DNA of 64,000 bases from UBA6144 sp964399165 (GCA_964399165.1 CAYNPO010000009.1:90107-154106); one strand, 5' to 3'; positions 41,730-50,777 are shown, numbered from the stretch's first letter. Program-made: numbers and translations. Notes: generated by a model from the sequence alone, not told the origin.

Positions 41730-42673
41730 GCGAGGAACTCCGCGAGTTTGTCGAAGGCGCCGGCGGTGTCGAGCGACAGCACGCGCGCCTCAGGTTGGAT
41801 GCGCTTGATGAGCCCCGCGAGCACCTTGCCCGGGCCCACCTCGATGTAGCGCGTGTCGGTGGGAAGGCCCTGGATGGACTGTGTCCAGCGCACGCTGCCA
41901 CACACCTGGTCCACCAAGCGCTGGCGCACGCCCGCGGCGTCGCAGCCCGGAGCGTACTCTTTGGCGTCCACGTTAGCTACATAGGCGGTGGTGGGGGGCT
42001 GGATGTGCAGGGTCTTAAGGTGTTTCGCCATAGCTTCGGCGGCAGGAAACATCAGGGTCGAGTGGAAGGGCGCGGAGACGTTCAGGGGGATCGCGCCATG
42101 CTTCTCGGTGCAGTTGGCTGCGAGCCAGGCGACGGCGCGGTCACAGGCAGCCGCGTGGCCCGAGATCACCACCTGCTTGGGGTCGTTGAAGTTGGCGGGC
42201 ATGACTTTTTCATCTGCGGTGGAGGCGGCTGCACAGGCCTTCTCCACCCACTCGCCGTCGATCTTGAGGATCGCCACCATTTTGCCCAGGCCCACGGGCA
42301 CGGCGTCCTGCATGGCCTTGCCCCGCAGGTTCACCGCTTTCACGGCGTCCACGAAGTCCAGGGCACCGGCCGCCACCAGAGCGGCATACTCGCCCACGGA
42401 GTGGCCGAGCACGCGATCCACGTGGCAACCCAGCTCGGCCAGGCGCGGGCGCAGGAGGTCGTACATGGCCACCGAGTGGGTGACGATGGCGGGTTGGGTG
42501 AACTCGGTGAGGCGCAGCTTCTCTTCCGGGCCTTCCAGGCACAGGGCGGTCAGCCCGAAGCCCAAGGCCTTGTCGGCTTCGTCGAAGCGGGAGAAAGCGG
42601 CCGTGTCGCGGAAAGTGGACCCCATGCCGACGTATTGGGAACCTTGGCCGGGAAAGACGAGGGTGACGCCCAT
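41726..42673 (-). CDS. fabD: Malonyl-CoA:ACP transacylase
   Basis: 315 residues. Catalytic Ser92 in GHSVGEYAALVAA; N-terminal FPGQGSQYVGMG; QXXT-like QPAIVTHSV; the Arg near residue 117 (LRGKAMQ) binds the malonyl carboxylate and AFHSTLM contains the catalytic His. 14 bases after fabH, and coupled to fabG by an ATGA overlap. Confidence 0.97.
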   Translation of the reverse strand: MGVTLVFPGQGSQYVGMGSTFRDTAAFSRFDEADKALGFGLTALCLEGPEEKLRLTEFTQPAIVTHSVAMYDLLRPRLAELGCHVDRVLGHSVGEYAALVAAGALDFVDAVKAVNLRGKAMQDAVPVGLGKMVAILKIDGEWVEKACAAASTADEKVMPANFNDPKQVVISGHAAACDRAVAWLAANCTEKHGAIPLNVSAPFHSTLMFPAAEAMAKHLKTLHIQPPTTAYVANVDAKEYAPGCDAAGVRQRLVDQVCGSVRWTQSIQGLPTDTRYIEVGPGKVLAGLIKRIQPEARVLSLDTAGAFDKLAEFLA

Positions 42674-42687
42674 ATTGGCTCCTTGGC

Positions 42688-43674
42688 TCAGTAACGCAGC
42701 AGGAACGCGCCGGAGGTGAGGCCCGCACCAAAGGCGGCGACCAAGACCAGCTGCCCCCGTTTGATGCGTCCGTCGCGCACGGCTTCGTCGAAGGCCATGG
42801 GAACCGTGGCGGAGGACGTGTTGGCATAGCGGTCCACGTTCACGATGGTCTTCTCCAGCGGGAAGTTCAACCGTTGGCCCACGGCCTCGATGATGCGCAG
42901 GTTGGCCTGGTGGGGGACGAACCAGTCCACCTGGTCCAGGGTCACGCCGGCGTCGGCGAGCACCTTCTCGCAGTGGGAAGCCATGGTCTTGACCGCTGCT
43001 TTGAAGACTTCCTTGCCGTCCATTTGGATGATCTGCCGCATGCCGTCCTTCATGGGCTCAGCGGCGCCCCCGGCTGACATCATGAGGTGTTCAGCCTTGG
43101 TGCCGTCGCCACCCAAAATCTGCGAATAGACCTGGGAAGAGTCCCCGGACGGCGCGCGGCCCAACACCATGGCGCCGGCGCCGTCGCCGAACAGAATGCA
43201 AACGCCGCGGTCGTCCCAATTGTTGAAGGTGCTGGTCATGTCCGCGCCGATCACCAGGATGCGCTGGTAGGCGCCGGTCTTGACCAGGGCGTCCGCGAAG
43301 ACGAACCCATAAGTGAAACCGGTGCAAGCGGCGTTCATGTCGATGCACGCGCAGCCGTTGGTGATGCCTAACTTGGTTTGCAGCAGGCTCGCGGTGTTGG
43401 GCATGGGCATATCGCCCATGGTGGTGGTGAAGAGGATGAAGTCGATGTCGTTGGGCTGGAGTCCCGCTTCTTGGATGGCGATCTTGGCAGCCTTGAGGGC
43501 CATGCCGCTGGGGATGTCCCCTTCCTCGCGCTTGGCGATCCGGCGCTCATGGATGCCGGTGCGTTCGACGATCCACTGGTGGTTGGTGTCCACCCGCTTG
43601 GCAAGTTCGTCGTTGGTGAGGACGGTGGGGGGGGCGTAGTGGCCGGTGCCGAGGATCTTGGTTTGGTAGCCCAT
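42688..43674 (-). CDS. fabH: 3-oxoacyl-ACP synthase III
   Basis: 328 residues. Initiating condensing enzyme, catalytic Cys117 (NAACTGFTYG), His in PHQANLRII and Asn in ANTSSATVPM. N-terminal YQTKILGTGHYAPPTVLTN. Starts ATG 43674, after a hairpin with T-run that separates it from rpmF. First fab gene of the minus-strand cluster; plsX, which usually sits before it, is missing. Confidence 0.97.
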   Translation of the reverse strand: MGYQTKILGTGHYAPPTVLTNDELAKRVDTNHQWIVERTGIHERRIAKREEGDIPSGMALKAAKIAIQEAGLQPNDIDFILFTTTMGDMPMPNTASLLQTKLGITNGCACIDMNAACTGFTYGFVFADALVKTGAYQRILVIGADMTSTFNNWDDRGVCILFGDGAGAMVLGRAPSGDSSQVYSQILGGDGTKAEHLMMSAGGAAEPMKDGMRQIIQMDGKEVFKAAVKTMASHCEKVLADAGVTLDQVDWFVPHQANLRIIEAVGQRLNFPLEKTIVNVDRYANTSSATVPMAFDEAVRDGRIKRGQLVLVAAFGAGLTSGAFLLRY

Positions 43675-43694
43675 GGTTCACACTCCCGTGCTGA

Positions 43695-43724
43695 AACGAA
43701 AAGGCCATCTGTTGAAGATGGCCT
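43695..43724 (-). terminator. Terminator-like hairpin between rpmF and fabH
   Basis: AGGCCATCT (minus, 43724-43716) pairs perfectly with AGATGGCCT (43710-43702) around TCAAC, followed by TTTCGTTT. It separates rpmF from the fab genes and could be an attenuator. Confidence 0.65.
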
Positions 43725-43758
43725 GTTTCGTTAGAGGTCGTAAGTCATTTCGGGCGGA

Positions 43759-43974
43759 TTACGCTTCGGCGGCGGGAGCCTCAGCGGCTTTTTCCTTGAT
43801 TTCCATTACTTGCTTGCCCTTGTAGTGGCCGCAAGAAGGGCACACGTGGTGGGGCAGGGTGTAGTCACCGCAGTTGGCGCAGGCCATGGGGAACTTGCGG
43901 AAAAGCTTGTGATGTTGGCCAGCGCGACGCAGACCTTTACGTGACGGGCTCGTACGCTTCTTGGGAACAGCCAC
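43759..43974 (-). CDS. rpmF: 50S ribosomal protein L32
   Basis: 71 residues. Typical N-terminus MAVPKKRTSPSRKGLRRAG and a zinc ribbon CANCG...CPSCG. Acidic, alanine-rich tail EAPAAEA beyond the usual L32 length. GGAGG before ATG 43974; strong sigma70-like promoter upstream. Follows yceD as in most bacteria. Confidence 0.97.
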   Translation of the reverse strand: MAVPKKRTSPSRKGLRRAGQHHKLFRKFPMACANCGDYTLPHHVCPSCGHYKGKQVMEIKEKAAEAPAAEA

Positions 43975-44020
43975 GGGAATCCTCCAGGAATCAAGTCAAA
44001 GCGGAAACAAAAGAGCCCTA

Positions 44021-44049
44021 TTTCTATTCCAGAACGTCACTCTTGCCAA
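44021..44049 (-). promoter_or_regulatory. Predicted promoter of rpmF
   Basis: TTGGCA (44049-44044), 17-base spacer, TAGAAA (44026-44021), reading toward rpmF. Five of six and four of six consensus positions. It lies in the 88-base gap between yceD and rpmF. Confidence 0.55.
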
Positions 44050-44062
44050 GGACTATTTAGAA

Positions 44063-44611
44063 CTATTGACGCGTCTTGTCGGGCTCGAGTCCCGCATCCA
44101 AATCGCCATCCGGCTCCAGCCCAGGATAGGGGTTCACGTGCAGGAAAGCCTGTTCGTGCAGCATCTCCGCTAGGTCGATGGTGGCGCGCTTGTAGGTGTA
44201 CACATCGTAGGTGTCGCCGTCCTGCCAGATCTCGTCGAGCTTCTCGAACTCCTCGGTCTGGAGCAGTTTCTCCTCGAGGAAGCAGGCCTTGAAGGCCACG
44301 TCCAGGTGTTCTTTGAGGGGCGCGAGGGTGCGCACGTCCTCGGCGGCATACTCGCCTCTCAGGTGGCCCCTCACCAACAGGAACTCGCCCATCTCGCCCT
44401 TGAAGCGTTTCACCATTTGCAAATCCACATCGAGGGAGGTCTCGGCGTGCCACTGCTCGGGGGTTTTGTCGGTGGCACCGGCGTTGAGCTCGGCGAGGAG
44501 GTCGGCGAGCCAAGGCACTTCCTTACCCAGCTTGTAGGTGAGGGCGGTGTTCAGCGGGATTTTCACGAGGTTGAGACGGGCTTCGAGGGGCTGTTCCGCG
44601 CGGGGGTTCAT
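44063..44611 (-). CDS. yceD: DUF177 (YceD) family protein
   Basis: 182 residues. The C-terminal half has the family pattern: ATIDLAEMLHEQAFLHVNPYPGLEPD, just as in YceD proteins next to rpmF. YceD is connected with rRNA or ribosome assembly in some bacteria; exact role uncertain. The last 20 residues are an acidic tail with GDLDAG. Divergent from aroK, with 45 bases between starts. First gene of yceD-rpmF, though rpmF also has its own promoter. Confidence 0.9.
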   Translation of the reverse strand: MNPRAEQPLEARLNLVKIPLNTALTYKLGKEVPWLADLLAELNAGATDKTPEQWHAETSLDVDLQMVKRFKGEMGEFLLVRGHLRGEYAAEDVRTLAPLKEHLDVAFKACFLEEKLLQTEEFEKLDEIWQDGDTYDVYTYKRATIDLAEMLHEQAFLHVNPYPGLEPDGDLDAGLEPDKTRQ

Positions 44612-44656
44612 GGGCTATCCTTGGGTGGAGCCTTTTCTTAGGACAAGCGGGAGCAA

Positions 44657-45181
44657 ATGGAAAGTCCCCACGGCCCCGACAAAATTCTGCTGGCCGGCTT
44701 TTCCGGAGCCGGCAAAAGCACCGTGCTGCGCGAGCTGGCCAAGGCGGGCGCAGGCCGTTTTCGCTCCTTCATCGACCTGGACCGAGAGACCCTCGGCACC
44801 GAATTTCCCGACGTGGCCCGGCTAGTGGCGGTATTGGGTTGGGAAGGTTTCCGCGCTCGGGAGGAGAAGGCCCTGCGGCGCTTGCTCCGGGCCCCCGGTC
44901 CCGCGGTGATTGCCCTGGGCGGCGGCACCCTCGAGCGCGGTTGGGAGGTGCTGGCGGAGTATCCGGAAGCCCGTGTCTGCCACTTGGATTGCCCGTTTGA
45001 TTTGTGCTGGCGGCGATTGCGCGGAGATGCCCAGGTGAGGCCCTTGGCCCAGGGCGGGGAGCAGGCCATGCGTGACCTCTACCAGCGCCGTGTCCCGCTC
45101 TATGCGCGGGCGGATTGGCGGGTGGACGCGACCCAGACGCCGGAGGAGGTCGCCCTGGCCATCCTGCGGGGCCCCGAGTAG
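44657..45181 (+). CDS. aroK: Shikimate kinase
   Basis: 174 residues. Walker A GFSGAGKSTVLREL, the shikimate-binding Asp in IDLDRET, GFRAREEKALRRLL, and GGGTLERG (substrate binding), then the LID region RPLAQGG and YQRRVPLYARADWRVD. Catalyses the fifth step of chorismate synthesis. Divergent from yceD; the next gene follows 30 bases after its stop. Confidence 0.93.
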   Translation: MESPHGPDKILLAGFSGAGKSTVLRELAKAGAGRFRSFIDLDRETLGTEFPDVARLVAVLGWEGFRAREEKALRRLLRAPGPAVIALGGGTLERGWEVLAEYPEARVCHLDCPFDLCWRRLRGDAQVRPLAQGGEQAMRDLYQRRVPLYARADWRVDATQTPEEVALAILRGPE

Positions 45182-45211
45182 CCTTTAAAGGCTCGTCCAA
45201 GGAGAGACCCC

Positions 45212-46636
45212 ATGGCATCCACCCGTGATTTGTCCGTCGCCCTCCTGATGGAGGACCCCCAGAGCGCCAAAGAGGTGTCCGCGGCCCTGCGGCAGGCGGG
45301 CGTGTTCGCGCACTACCACCGGGACCTGGACGAGTTCTGGGTTGCCGTGAAAATGCAGTTGCCCGACCTCGCGATCGTGGACGTGGCAAAGATGAGCCTC
45401 GGCGCCACCCAGTTCAAGGACCACCCTTGCGTGCGCGACGGCAGCTTGTGCGTGGCCTTCTACCACAAGGATGAGTCGCGCTTCCTGCTCCAGTCCGCCT
45501 TCGGCCTCCCCGCTTACGGCTACATCCACGCCGACGCGGGCCTTTTGCCCCAAGTGGTGGCGTTGGTGGAGCGGCGCAAGCGCGAGGTGGAGTTGGCCGC
45601 CCGCGCCCGCGAGTTGGAGGAGCGGGTGGTGCGCCTGCAGGCGCGCTCGGCCAAACTGGTGGGCGAAAAGTCCGACGGCGAACGTTTCAAGTCCCATTTC
45701 AATTTCATCAGCGACTTCGTGCGCGAGGTGGACGAAGCCGCGTCCGGCGGCGGAGAGTTCGCCACCGCCTTGTTCAACCGCTTAGCCGACTGGGCGCCCG
45801 TGCGCCAGGTGGGCATGTATGAGTTGGCACCCAACCGCCACAAGCTGGTGGCGCCGGGACTCGCCCGCAAGAAGTGGCTGGCACTGCCGGCGCTGTGGCT
45901 GGGCAAGGAGTGCACCGACGGCATCGAGCCCTTCGCGCTGGATATGGCCTGGCAGGTGGCCCGGGACCTCTTTGAGCTCCCGCCAGTTGAGTTGCGCCTC
46001 TCCGGCGGCGCGGGCAATCCCGAACTGGTCGCCTACCTCGACGTCGACCAGGAGGCGTTGGACGGGTTCCCGTGGGAGCTCATGTCCACCTTGCTCTCGG
46101 GGGCTTGGCGCCACTGGCGCCTGCAGCGCCGCCAACCCCGGCCCACCCTGCAGTCCATGCCGGTGTGGGAGGCGCTGGACCGCCTGGACCAGCTGCGCGA
46201 CCAAGGCAGCGAGGCGGGCGAGAAGCCTCTCCTCCTGAGCCTGGTGCCGATGTTGGAGCTGGTGAAGAAAGATGCTGCCAACCGTTTCCACTACACCGCT
46301 TGCTACAACGAATTTTTCTTGCAGCTGGGTTCCTGCCTGCACGAGACCACCCGGACCAGCTTCTGTGGACCCTGGCACGTGCTTTTGATGGTGCGCACGC
46401 CTTTCATCGAACGCGAGCACGCCGCCGTCACCGCGCTCCTGGCCCAGTTCCCGTTCTGGCGTTTCTTCGAAGACGACGCCAAGGTGCTGGGGGAGGAGGC
46501 CCGACCCACCCTCAAGCCCCTCGCCCCCTCCGCGGTGGCTTACCTGCGCACCTTGGAGCGCGAGTTCGACGCGTTTCCGGCCATGCAGGCCCGCGCCGCC
46601 CTCGGACAGGCCCCGGGCGCGCGTCCCCTCGCCTGA
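45212..46636 (+). CDS. Receiver-like protein with a large novel C-terminal domain
   Basis: 474 residues, soluble. Residues 1-120 look like a response-regulator receiver: ALLMEDPQSAKEVSAALRQAG (acidic pair Glu14/Asp15), LPDLAIVDVAKM (phosphoacceptor position Asp57), and later GLPAYGYIHAD where a conserved Lys should be but is replaced. A coiled coil (about 122-165, RKREVELAARARELEERVVRLQ) follows, then a 300-residue alpha/beta domain with no family I know (FKSHFNFISDFVREVDEAAS, ELVAYLDVDQEALDGFPWELMSTLL, HVLLMVRTPFIEREHAAV). GAGAGACC before ATG 45212. Likely a non-classical signalling protein. Confidence 0.65.
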   Translation: MASTRDLSVALLMEDPQSAKEVSAALRQAGVFAHYHRDLDEFWVAVKMQLPDLAIVDVAKMSLGATQFKDHPCVRDGSLCVAFYHKDESRFLLQSAFGLPAYGYIHADAGLLPQVVALVERRKREVELAARARELEERVVRLQARSAKLVGEKSDGERFKSHFNFISDFVREVDEAASGGGEFATALFNRLADWAPVRQVGMYELAPNRHKLVAPGLARKKWLALPALWLGKECTDGIEPFALDMAWQVARDLFELPPVELRLSGGAGNPELVAYLDVDQEALDGFPWELMSTLLSGAWRHWRLQRRQPRPTLQSMPVWEALDRLDQLRDQGSEAGEKPLLLSLVPMLELVKKDAANRFHYTACYNEFFLQLGSCLHETTRTSFCGPWHVLLMVRTPFIEREHAAVTALLAQFPFWRFFEDDAKVLGEEARPTLKPLAPSAVAYLRTLEREFDAFPAMQARAALGQAPGARPLA

Positions 46637-46638
46637 GC

Positions 46639-47727
46639 ATGCGCGCCCACACGCGGCTGGAGGTCCATTGGACGCGCCTGGCGCGCAACTGGGAAGCCGT
46701 CCGGCGCCTGGCCCCCGCGGCGGAAATCCTCCCCATGGTGAAAGCGGATGCCTATGGGCATGGATTGGTGCCGGTGGGATCCTACCTCACCCGGGAACTG
46801 CGCGCGCGCGCCCTCGGCGTGGCCACGCTCGGGGAAGCAGAGGCCCTGCGCGCCGGTGGGGTGCAAGGCCCAGTTTACGTTTTTTCCGAAACCTTGCTGG
46901 ATGAATCCTCGGCAGGTGCGCGGTACGCCTCCCGGGATATCGTCCCCGTCGTACACACCATGGAGGACCTCAGGGCGTTCCTGAGACCCGCCTTCGCCCA
47001 CCTGCCGCTGGTGCTCAAGCTCAACTCTGGCATGAACCGCCTGGGCCTGGAGGAGTCCGACTGGGAGACGGCTGGACGGCTCATTAAGGCCAGCGGGCGT
47101 CACAGCATCCACCACTTGCTCTCGCACTTGGCCCGCTCCTACGAGGCGCTGTCGGTTGGCGACAAGACCCACAAGCAAGGGGAGGCGTTTCGCCGGGGGC
47201 TGGCCCTCTTTCGTGGGATGGGGCTCACGGTGGACGAAACCTCCCTGGCGAACTCCGGGGCCATCGAACAAGGTTTCGCCTGTGGTGAGACCTGGGTGCG
47301 TCCGGGACTCATGCTCTACGGGCCGCCCAGCCAGGTGGCGCGGACCGAGATGGTTTCCTCGCTGGTCACCCGCGTGATGAAAGCTTTTCCCGTGAAGCGG
47401 GGGACGCCGGTGGGATATGGCGTGAGCGTGGCGCCGGAGGATGGCGTGGTGGCGGTGTTGCCATTGGGTTATGGAGATGGTTTCCCCACCCAGTCCAGCG
47501 GTCACATCGTGAGCGTGGGAGGCACGTCCGCCACGGTGTTCGGCCGCGTGAACATGGACATGGCGTTCTTGTTCTTCCCCGCGGGCACCCCGGTGAAGGC
47601 GGGGGACGAGGTGCGCTTTTGGGACGCGGACCCCGCGCCGCTCTTGGCGTGGGCCAAGCACATGGGCACCCACGCCTACCAGGCCCTGTGCGGGATTTCC
47701 CCGCGGGTTCCCCGTGTGTACGGGTGA
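46639..47727 (+). CDS. alr: Alanine racemase
   Basis: 362 residues. PLP Lys35 in MVKADAYGHGLV, substrate Tyr in GYGVSVAPEDGVVAVLPLGYGDGFP, RVNMDM (active-site Met of the dimer partner). Supplies D-alanine for peptidoglycan; relevant to the D-Ala-D-Ala dipeptidase at 9.4 kb. Start ATG 46639 is two bases after the previous stop; a longer in-frame stretch upstream overlaps the receiver-like gene and is a shadow. Confidence 0.95.
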   Translation: MRAHTRLEVHWTRLARNWEAVRRLAPAAEILPMVKADAYGHGLVPVGSYLTRELRARALGVATLGEAEALRAGGVQGPVYVFSETLLDESSAGARYASRDIVPVVHTMEDLRAFLRPAFAHLPLVLKLNSGMNRLGLEESDWETAGRLIKASGRHSIHHLLSHLARSYEALSVGDKTHKQGEAFRRGLALFRGMGLTVDETSLANSGAIEQGFACGETWVRPGLMLYGPPSQVARTEMVSSLVTRVMKAFPVKRGTPVGYGVSVAPEDGVVAVLPLGYGDGFPTQSSGHIVSVGGTSATVFGRVNMDMAFLFFPAGTPVKAGDEVRFWDADPAPLLAWAKHMGTHAYQALCGISPRVPRVYG

Positions 47728-47788
47728 GACGAAAACGGTCGGTCATTCCCGCGTCGCCTTAGCCGTGAATGTTTCCTAGAATGGGGCG

Positions 47789-48580
47789 ATGATCCTCAAA
47801 CTCCAGCGCCAGGTGGAAGTCCTCGGGGCCGGCGTCCTCGGCATGATCCAGGGCCTCGGACATTTCACGGCATTCGTCGGAAAGGTGCTGTTCTGGTGGC
47901 TCAAGCCCCCCATGCGTCCCAAGCTCCTCATCGACCAGCTCTACTTCATCGGCAACAAGAGCCTTTTCATCGTGGGGCTGACCTCGCTGTTCTCAGGGGC
48001 GGTGTTCGCGCTCCAGATGTATCTGGGGATCAAGGCCATCAACATGGACTCCCTGGTGGGGCCCATCGTCGCCATCTCGCTCGCCAAGGAGCTGGCTCCC
48101 GTTTTCGCGGGGCTGGTGGTGGCAGGCCGTTGTGGTTCCGCCATGGCGGCCCAGATCGGCTCCATGAAGGTCACCGAGCAGCTGGACGCCATGGAGGTGA
48201 TGGGGATCAACGCCCACCAGTACCTGGCCGTGCCCCGCGTGATGGGGGCCACCTTGAGCATGCCGCTCTTGTGCGCGGTGTTCCTGATCGTGGGTAACTT
48301 CGGATCGTGGCTCACCGGCGTGAAGGTGCTTGGCATCGATGAGGTACTGTACTTCCAGAAGCTTTCTGACTTCATGGAGATCGCCCACATCGTGGAGGGC
48401 CTCATCAAGGCGGCGGCTTTCGGATTCCTCATCGGCCTCATCGGCACCTACCACGGCTTCGAGGTCAAGGGGGGCGCCGAGGGCGTGGGCCGGGGCACCA
48501 ACCTCGCGGTGGTCTGGGGCATGGTGACCGTGCTGATCTCCGACTACTTCCTCTCTAGCTTCCTCACGAGGCTCCTGTGA
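47789..48580 (+). CDS. mlaE: MlaE-family ABC permease
   Basis: 263 residues, five to six helices. MlaE/TTG2 permease features: FFIGNKSLFIVGLTSLFSGAVFALQMYLG near the start, VGPIVAISLAKELAPVFAGLVVAGRCGSAMAAQIGSMKVTEQLDAMEVMGI (the EQ..A...MG coupling region) and FEVKGGAEGVGRGTN. Part of a retrograde or anterograde lipid transport complex at the inner membrane. Four-base overlap (GTGA) with mlaF. Confidence 0.93.
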   Translation: MILKLQRQVEVLGAGVLGMIQGLGHFTAFVGKVLFWWLKPPMRPKLLIDQLYFIGNKSLFIVGLTSLFSGAVFALQMYLGIKAINMDSLVGPIVAISLAKELAPVFAGLVVAGRCGSAMAAQIGSMKVTEQLDAMEVMGINAHQYLAVPRVMGATLSMPLLCAVFLIVGNFGSWLTGVKVLGIDEVLYFQKLSDFMEIAHIVEGLIKAAAFGFLIGLIGTYHGFEVKGGAEGVGRGTNLAVVWGMVTVLISDYFLSSFLTRLL

Positions 48581-49329
48581 CCATCAAGGGCCCCTATTCC
48601 ATCGTGTTCGAGGATGTGGTGAAGACCTACGGGGACGCCACCGTGCTGGACCACCTCACCTTCGGCGTTCCTGAAGGGCAGATCACCACCATCCTGGGCT
48701 TCTCCGGCGCGGGAAAATCCACTCTCATGAAGCACATCTTGGGTCTTGCCCGCCCCACCAGCGGCAAGATCACGGTTTTGGGGGAAGACCTGGTGGCCAT
48801 GGACGACCTCCAGTTGCGGGAATTCCGCCGCAACTTCGGCATGGTTTTCCAGTACGCCGCGCTTTTCGATTTCCTCACCACCTTCGAGAACGTGGCCTTC
48901 CCGCTGCGAGAGTTCACCAAGTTCAAAGAGTCCGAGATCAAGGACCGGGTCCACTCCCTTCTCAAGGCCGTGGGCCTGAAGGAAGAGGCTTTCCAACGGC
49001 TGCCCTCGGAGCTTTCCGGAGGGATGCGCAAGCGCGTTGGCCTCGCCCGCGCCTTGGCGCTCGAACCCCGCATCATGCTCTACGACGAGCCCACTTCGGG
49101 GCTGGATCCCATCTCGACTCAAATGGTGAGCGACCTCATCGCAGAGACCGGGAAAAGCCACGGTGACCGGAAGATGACGTCCTTGGTGATTTCCCACGAT
49201 GTGCGCGCATCCCTGAGGATTTCGGACAACATCATGTTCCTGGAAAGAGGCCGCATCGTGGAATACCTGACCGCTGCGGATTTTCGCACGTCCAACAACC
49301 CCGTGATCCGCAGATTCCTTGAGTTGTAG
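48577..49329 (+). CDS. mlaF: MlaF-type ABC ATPase
   Basis: 250 residues. Walker A GFSGAGKSTLMKHIL, signature SELSGGMRKRVGLARALAL, Walker B IMLYDEPTSGLDPI, switch His ISHDV. The SGGMRKR signature is typical of Mla/Ttg2A ATPases. GTG start overlaps the mlaE stop. Followed by mlaD after 36 bases. mlaC and mlaB are not in the window. Confidence 0.94.
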   Translation: MTIKGPYSIVFEDVVKTYGDATVLDHLTFGVPEGQITTILGFSGAGKSTLMKHILGLARPTSGKITVLGEDLVAMDDLQLREFRRNFGMVFQYAALFDFLTTFENVAFPLREFTKFKESEIKDRVHSLLKAVGLKEEAFQRLPSELSGGMRKRVGLARALALEPRIMLYDEPTSGLDPISTQMVSDLIAETGKSHGDRKMTSLVISHDVRASLRISDNIMFLERGRIVEYLTAADFRTSNNPVIRRFLEL

Positions 49330-49364
49330 AGGGTTCCGGGTATCATCTTGGAAAGCACACGGAA

Positions 49365-50774
49365 GTGCCCCGGAATTCACGGAGTGAATCTACCTTGACC
49401 GAGCTTAAAGTCGGCCTCCTCACCCTCCTTGCCCTCGCCAGCGTCGTCTTCATGTCCGTGAAGGTGACGTCCAACCAATCCGGCTTCGGGGAGTACGTCA
49501 CTTACAAAACCACTTTGGAAGACGCCACCGGGATCGCCGAACGCACTTCCATCAAGGTAGCGGGCATCACTTCGGGCAGGATCAAATCCATCCGCTTGGA
49601 TGGTAACAAGGCCCTGCTGACCTTCGAAATTCTGGAAGACGTCAAAATCACCCCGAACTCGAAACTGCGCATCAAAAGCGTGGGGTTCCTGGGGGACAAG
49701 TACCTGGACATCGACGTGGGTGAACCCCACCCCCAGCGCCTCCCCGAAGACGCCATGGTGGCGTCTGAAGCCGCGGGCGGCTTTGACCAGTTGGGTAAGG
49801 ACGCGGGGGCGATGATGCGCGAAATCCGCGAAGTCGTCGTGCTGGTCAAGGAATCCCTCAAGGAGAAGGACGGCAGCAACCGCCTCGAGGTCATCACCGG
49901 CAACATCCGCGACGTGACCGCCAGCCTCAAGCGCCTGATGGACCGCAACGAGGGCAAGGTGGACGAGATCGTCGAGAACGTGAAGCTCCTTGCCGAGCAG
50001 CTCCAGTACGAGACCGACCGTTTGCAGAAGGGCTCGCTCATGTCCGACCTGAAGAAGGTCGGGCCCATCCTGGACAACGCCGACAAGGCCGTGGCCGACC
50101 TGCGGGAGATCATCGCCGACGTGAAGGAAGGCAAGGGCACCGTCGGGAAACTGCTGCGCGACGACGCCGTGGTGGACCAAGTTTCTCAAACCCTCTCCAG
50201 CGTGAACCGCCTGGTCAACAGGATCAACAACATCGAGGCGGACATCGGGCTCTCCACCGGCGTGAACAGCCGGATCGGCTCCGATACCCGCTTCGACCTG
50301 GACATTTACCCTGCCCCCGAGCGTTTCTTCCGCTTGGGCATCGTCACCAACGACTTCGGTCCCACCCAGGAGAGAGAGCAGGACACCTACACCAGCGTGG
50401 ACGACGGCGACGAGGTCAAGAAAACCACCCGCAAAATCAACAAAAGCCAGTTTAAGTTCAACCTGCAGATCGGGCGGCGCATCCAGCGCCTGGGCCTGCG
50501 TGCGGGGCTCATCGAGACCACCGGCGGCGTGGGGGTGGACTACTTCTTCCCCGATTGGGGCGTGCGCACCGGCATGGAGGTCTTCGACTACCAGAAGGAC
50601 GCCGGCCCGAACCTGCGTTTGTTGACCGAGATCAAGATATGGAACGTGCTTTTCGCCCGGGTGGCCGGCGAGGATCTGATTTCCAAGGACAACAAGCAAT
50701 CCGCCACAGTCAGCCTGGGCCTGCGTTTCAACGACCAGGACTTGGCGGCATTGATTGGCCTTTTGGCCCGGTGA
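49365..50774 (+). CDS. mlaD: MCE-domain (MlaD-like) protein with beta-rich C-terminal domain
   Basis: 469 residues. N-terminal single helix (LTLLALASVVFMSVKV) anchors it in the inner membrane; the MCE domain is about residues 35-120 (TLEDATGIAERTSIKVAGITSGRI, SVGFLGDKYLDIDVG). A long helical or coiled region follows (MMREIREVVVLVKESL, RLEVITGNIRDVTASLKRLM). The last 200 residues (FDLDIYPAPERFFRLGI, QFKFNLQIGRRIQRLGLRAGL, GGVGVDYFFPDW, LTEIKIWNVLF, SLGLRFNDQDL) look like a beta-barrel or outer-membrane-like domain, not seen in E. coli MlaD. Start GTG 49365; TTG 49395 is an alternative. Confidence 0.85.
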   Translation: MPRNSRSESTLTELKVGLLTLLALASVVFMSVKVTSNQSGFGEYVTYKTTLEDATGIAERTSIKVAGITSGRIKSIRLDGNKALLTFEILEDVKITPNSKLRIKSVGFLGDKYLDIDVGEPHPQRLPEDAMVASEAAGGFDQLGKDAGAMMREIREVVVLVKESLKEKDGSNRLEVITGNIRDVTASLKRLMDRNEGKVDEIVENVKLLAEQLQYETDRLQKGSLMSDLKKVGPILDNADKAVADLREIIADVKEGKGTVGKLLRDDAVVDQVSQTLSSVNRLVNRINNIEADIGLSTGVNSRIGSDTRFDLDIYPAPERFFRLGIVTNDFGPTQEREQDTYTSVDDGDEVKKTTRKINKSQFKFNLQIGRRIQRLGLRAGLIETTGGVGVDYFFPDWGVRTGMEVFDYQKDAGPNLRLLTEIKIWNVLFARVAGEDLISKDNKQSATVSLGLRFNDQDLAALIGLLAR

Positions 50775-50777
50775 CCC

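Noticed and set aside
46072..46638. N-terminal extension of the alanine racemase frame
   Set aside because: Overlaps the receiver-like gene and has shadow composition; the ATG at 46639 fits the normal Alr N-terminus.
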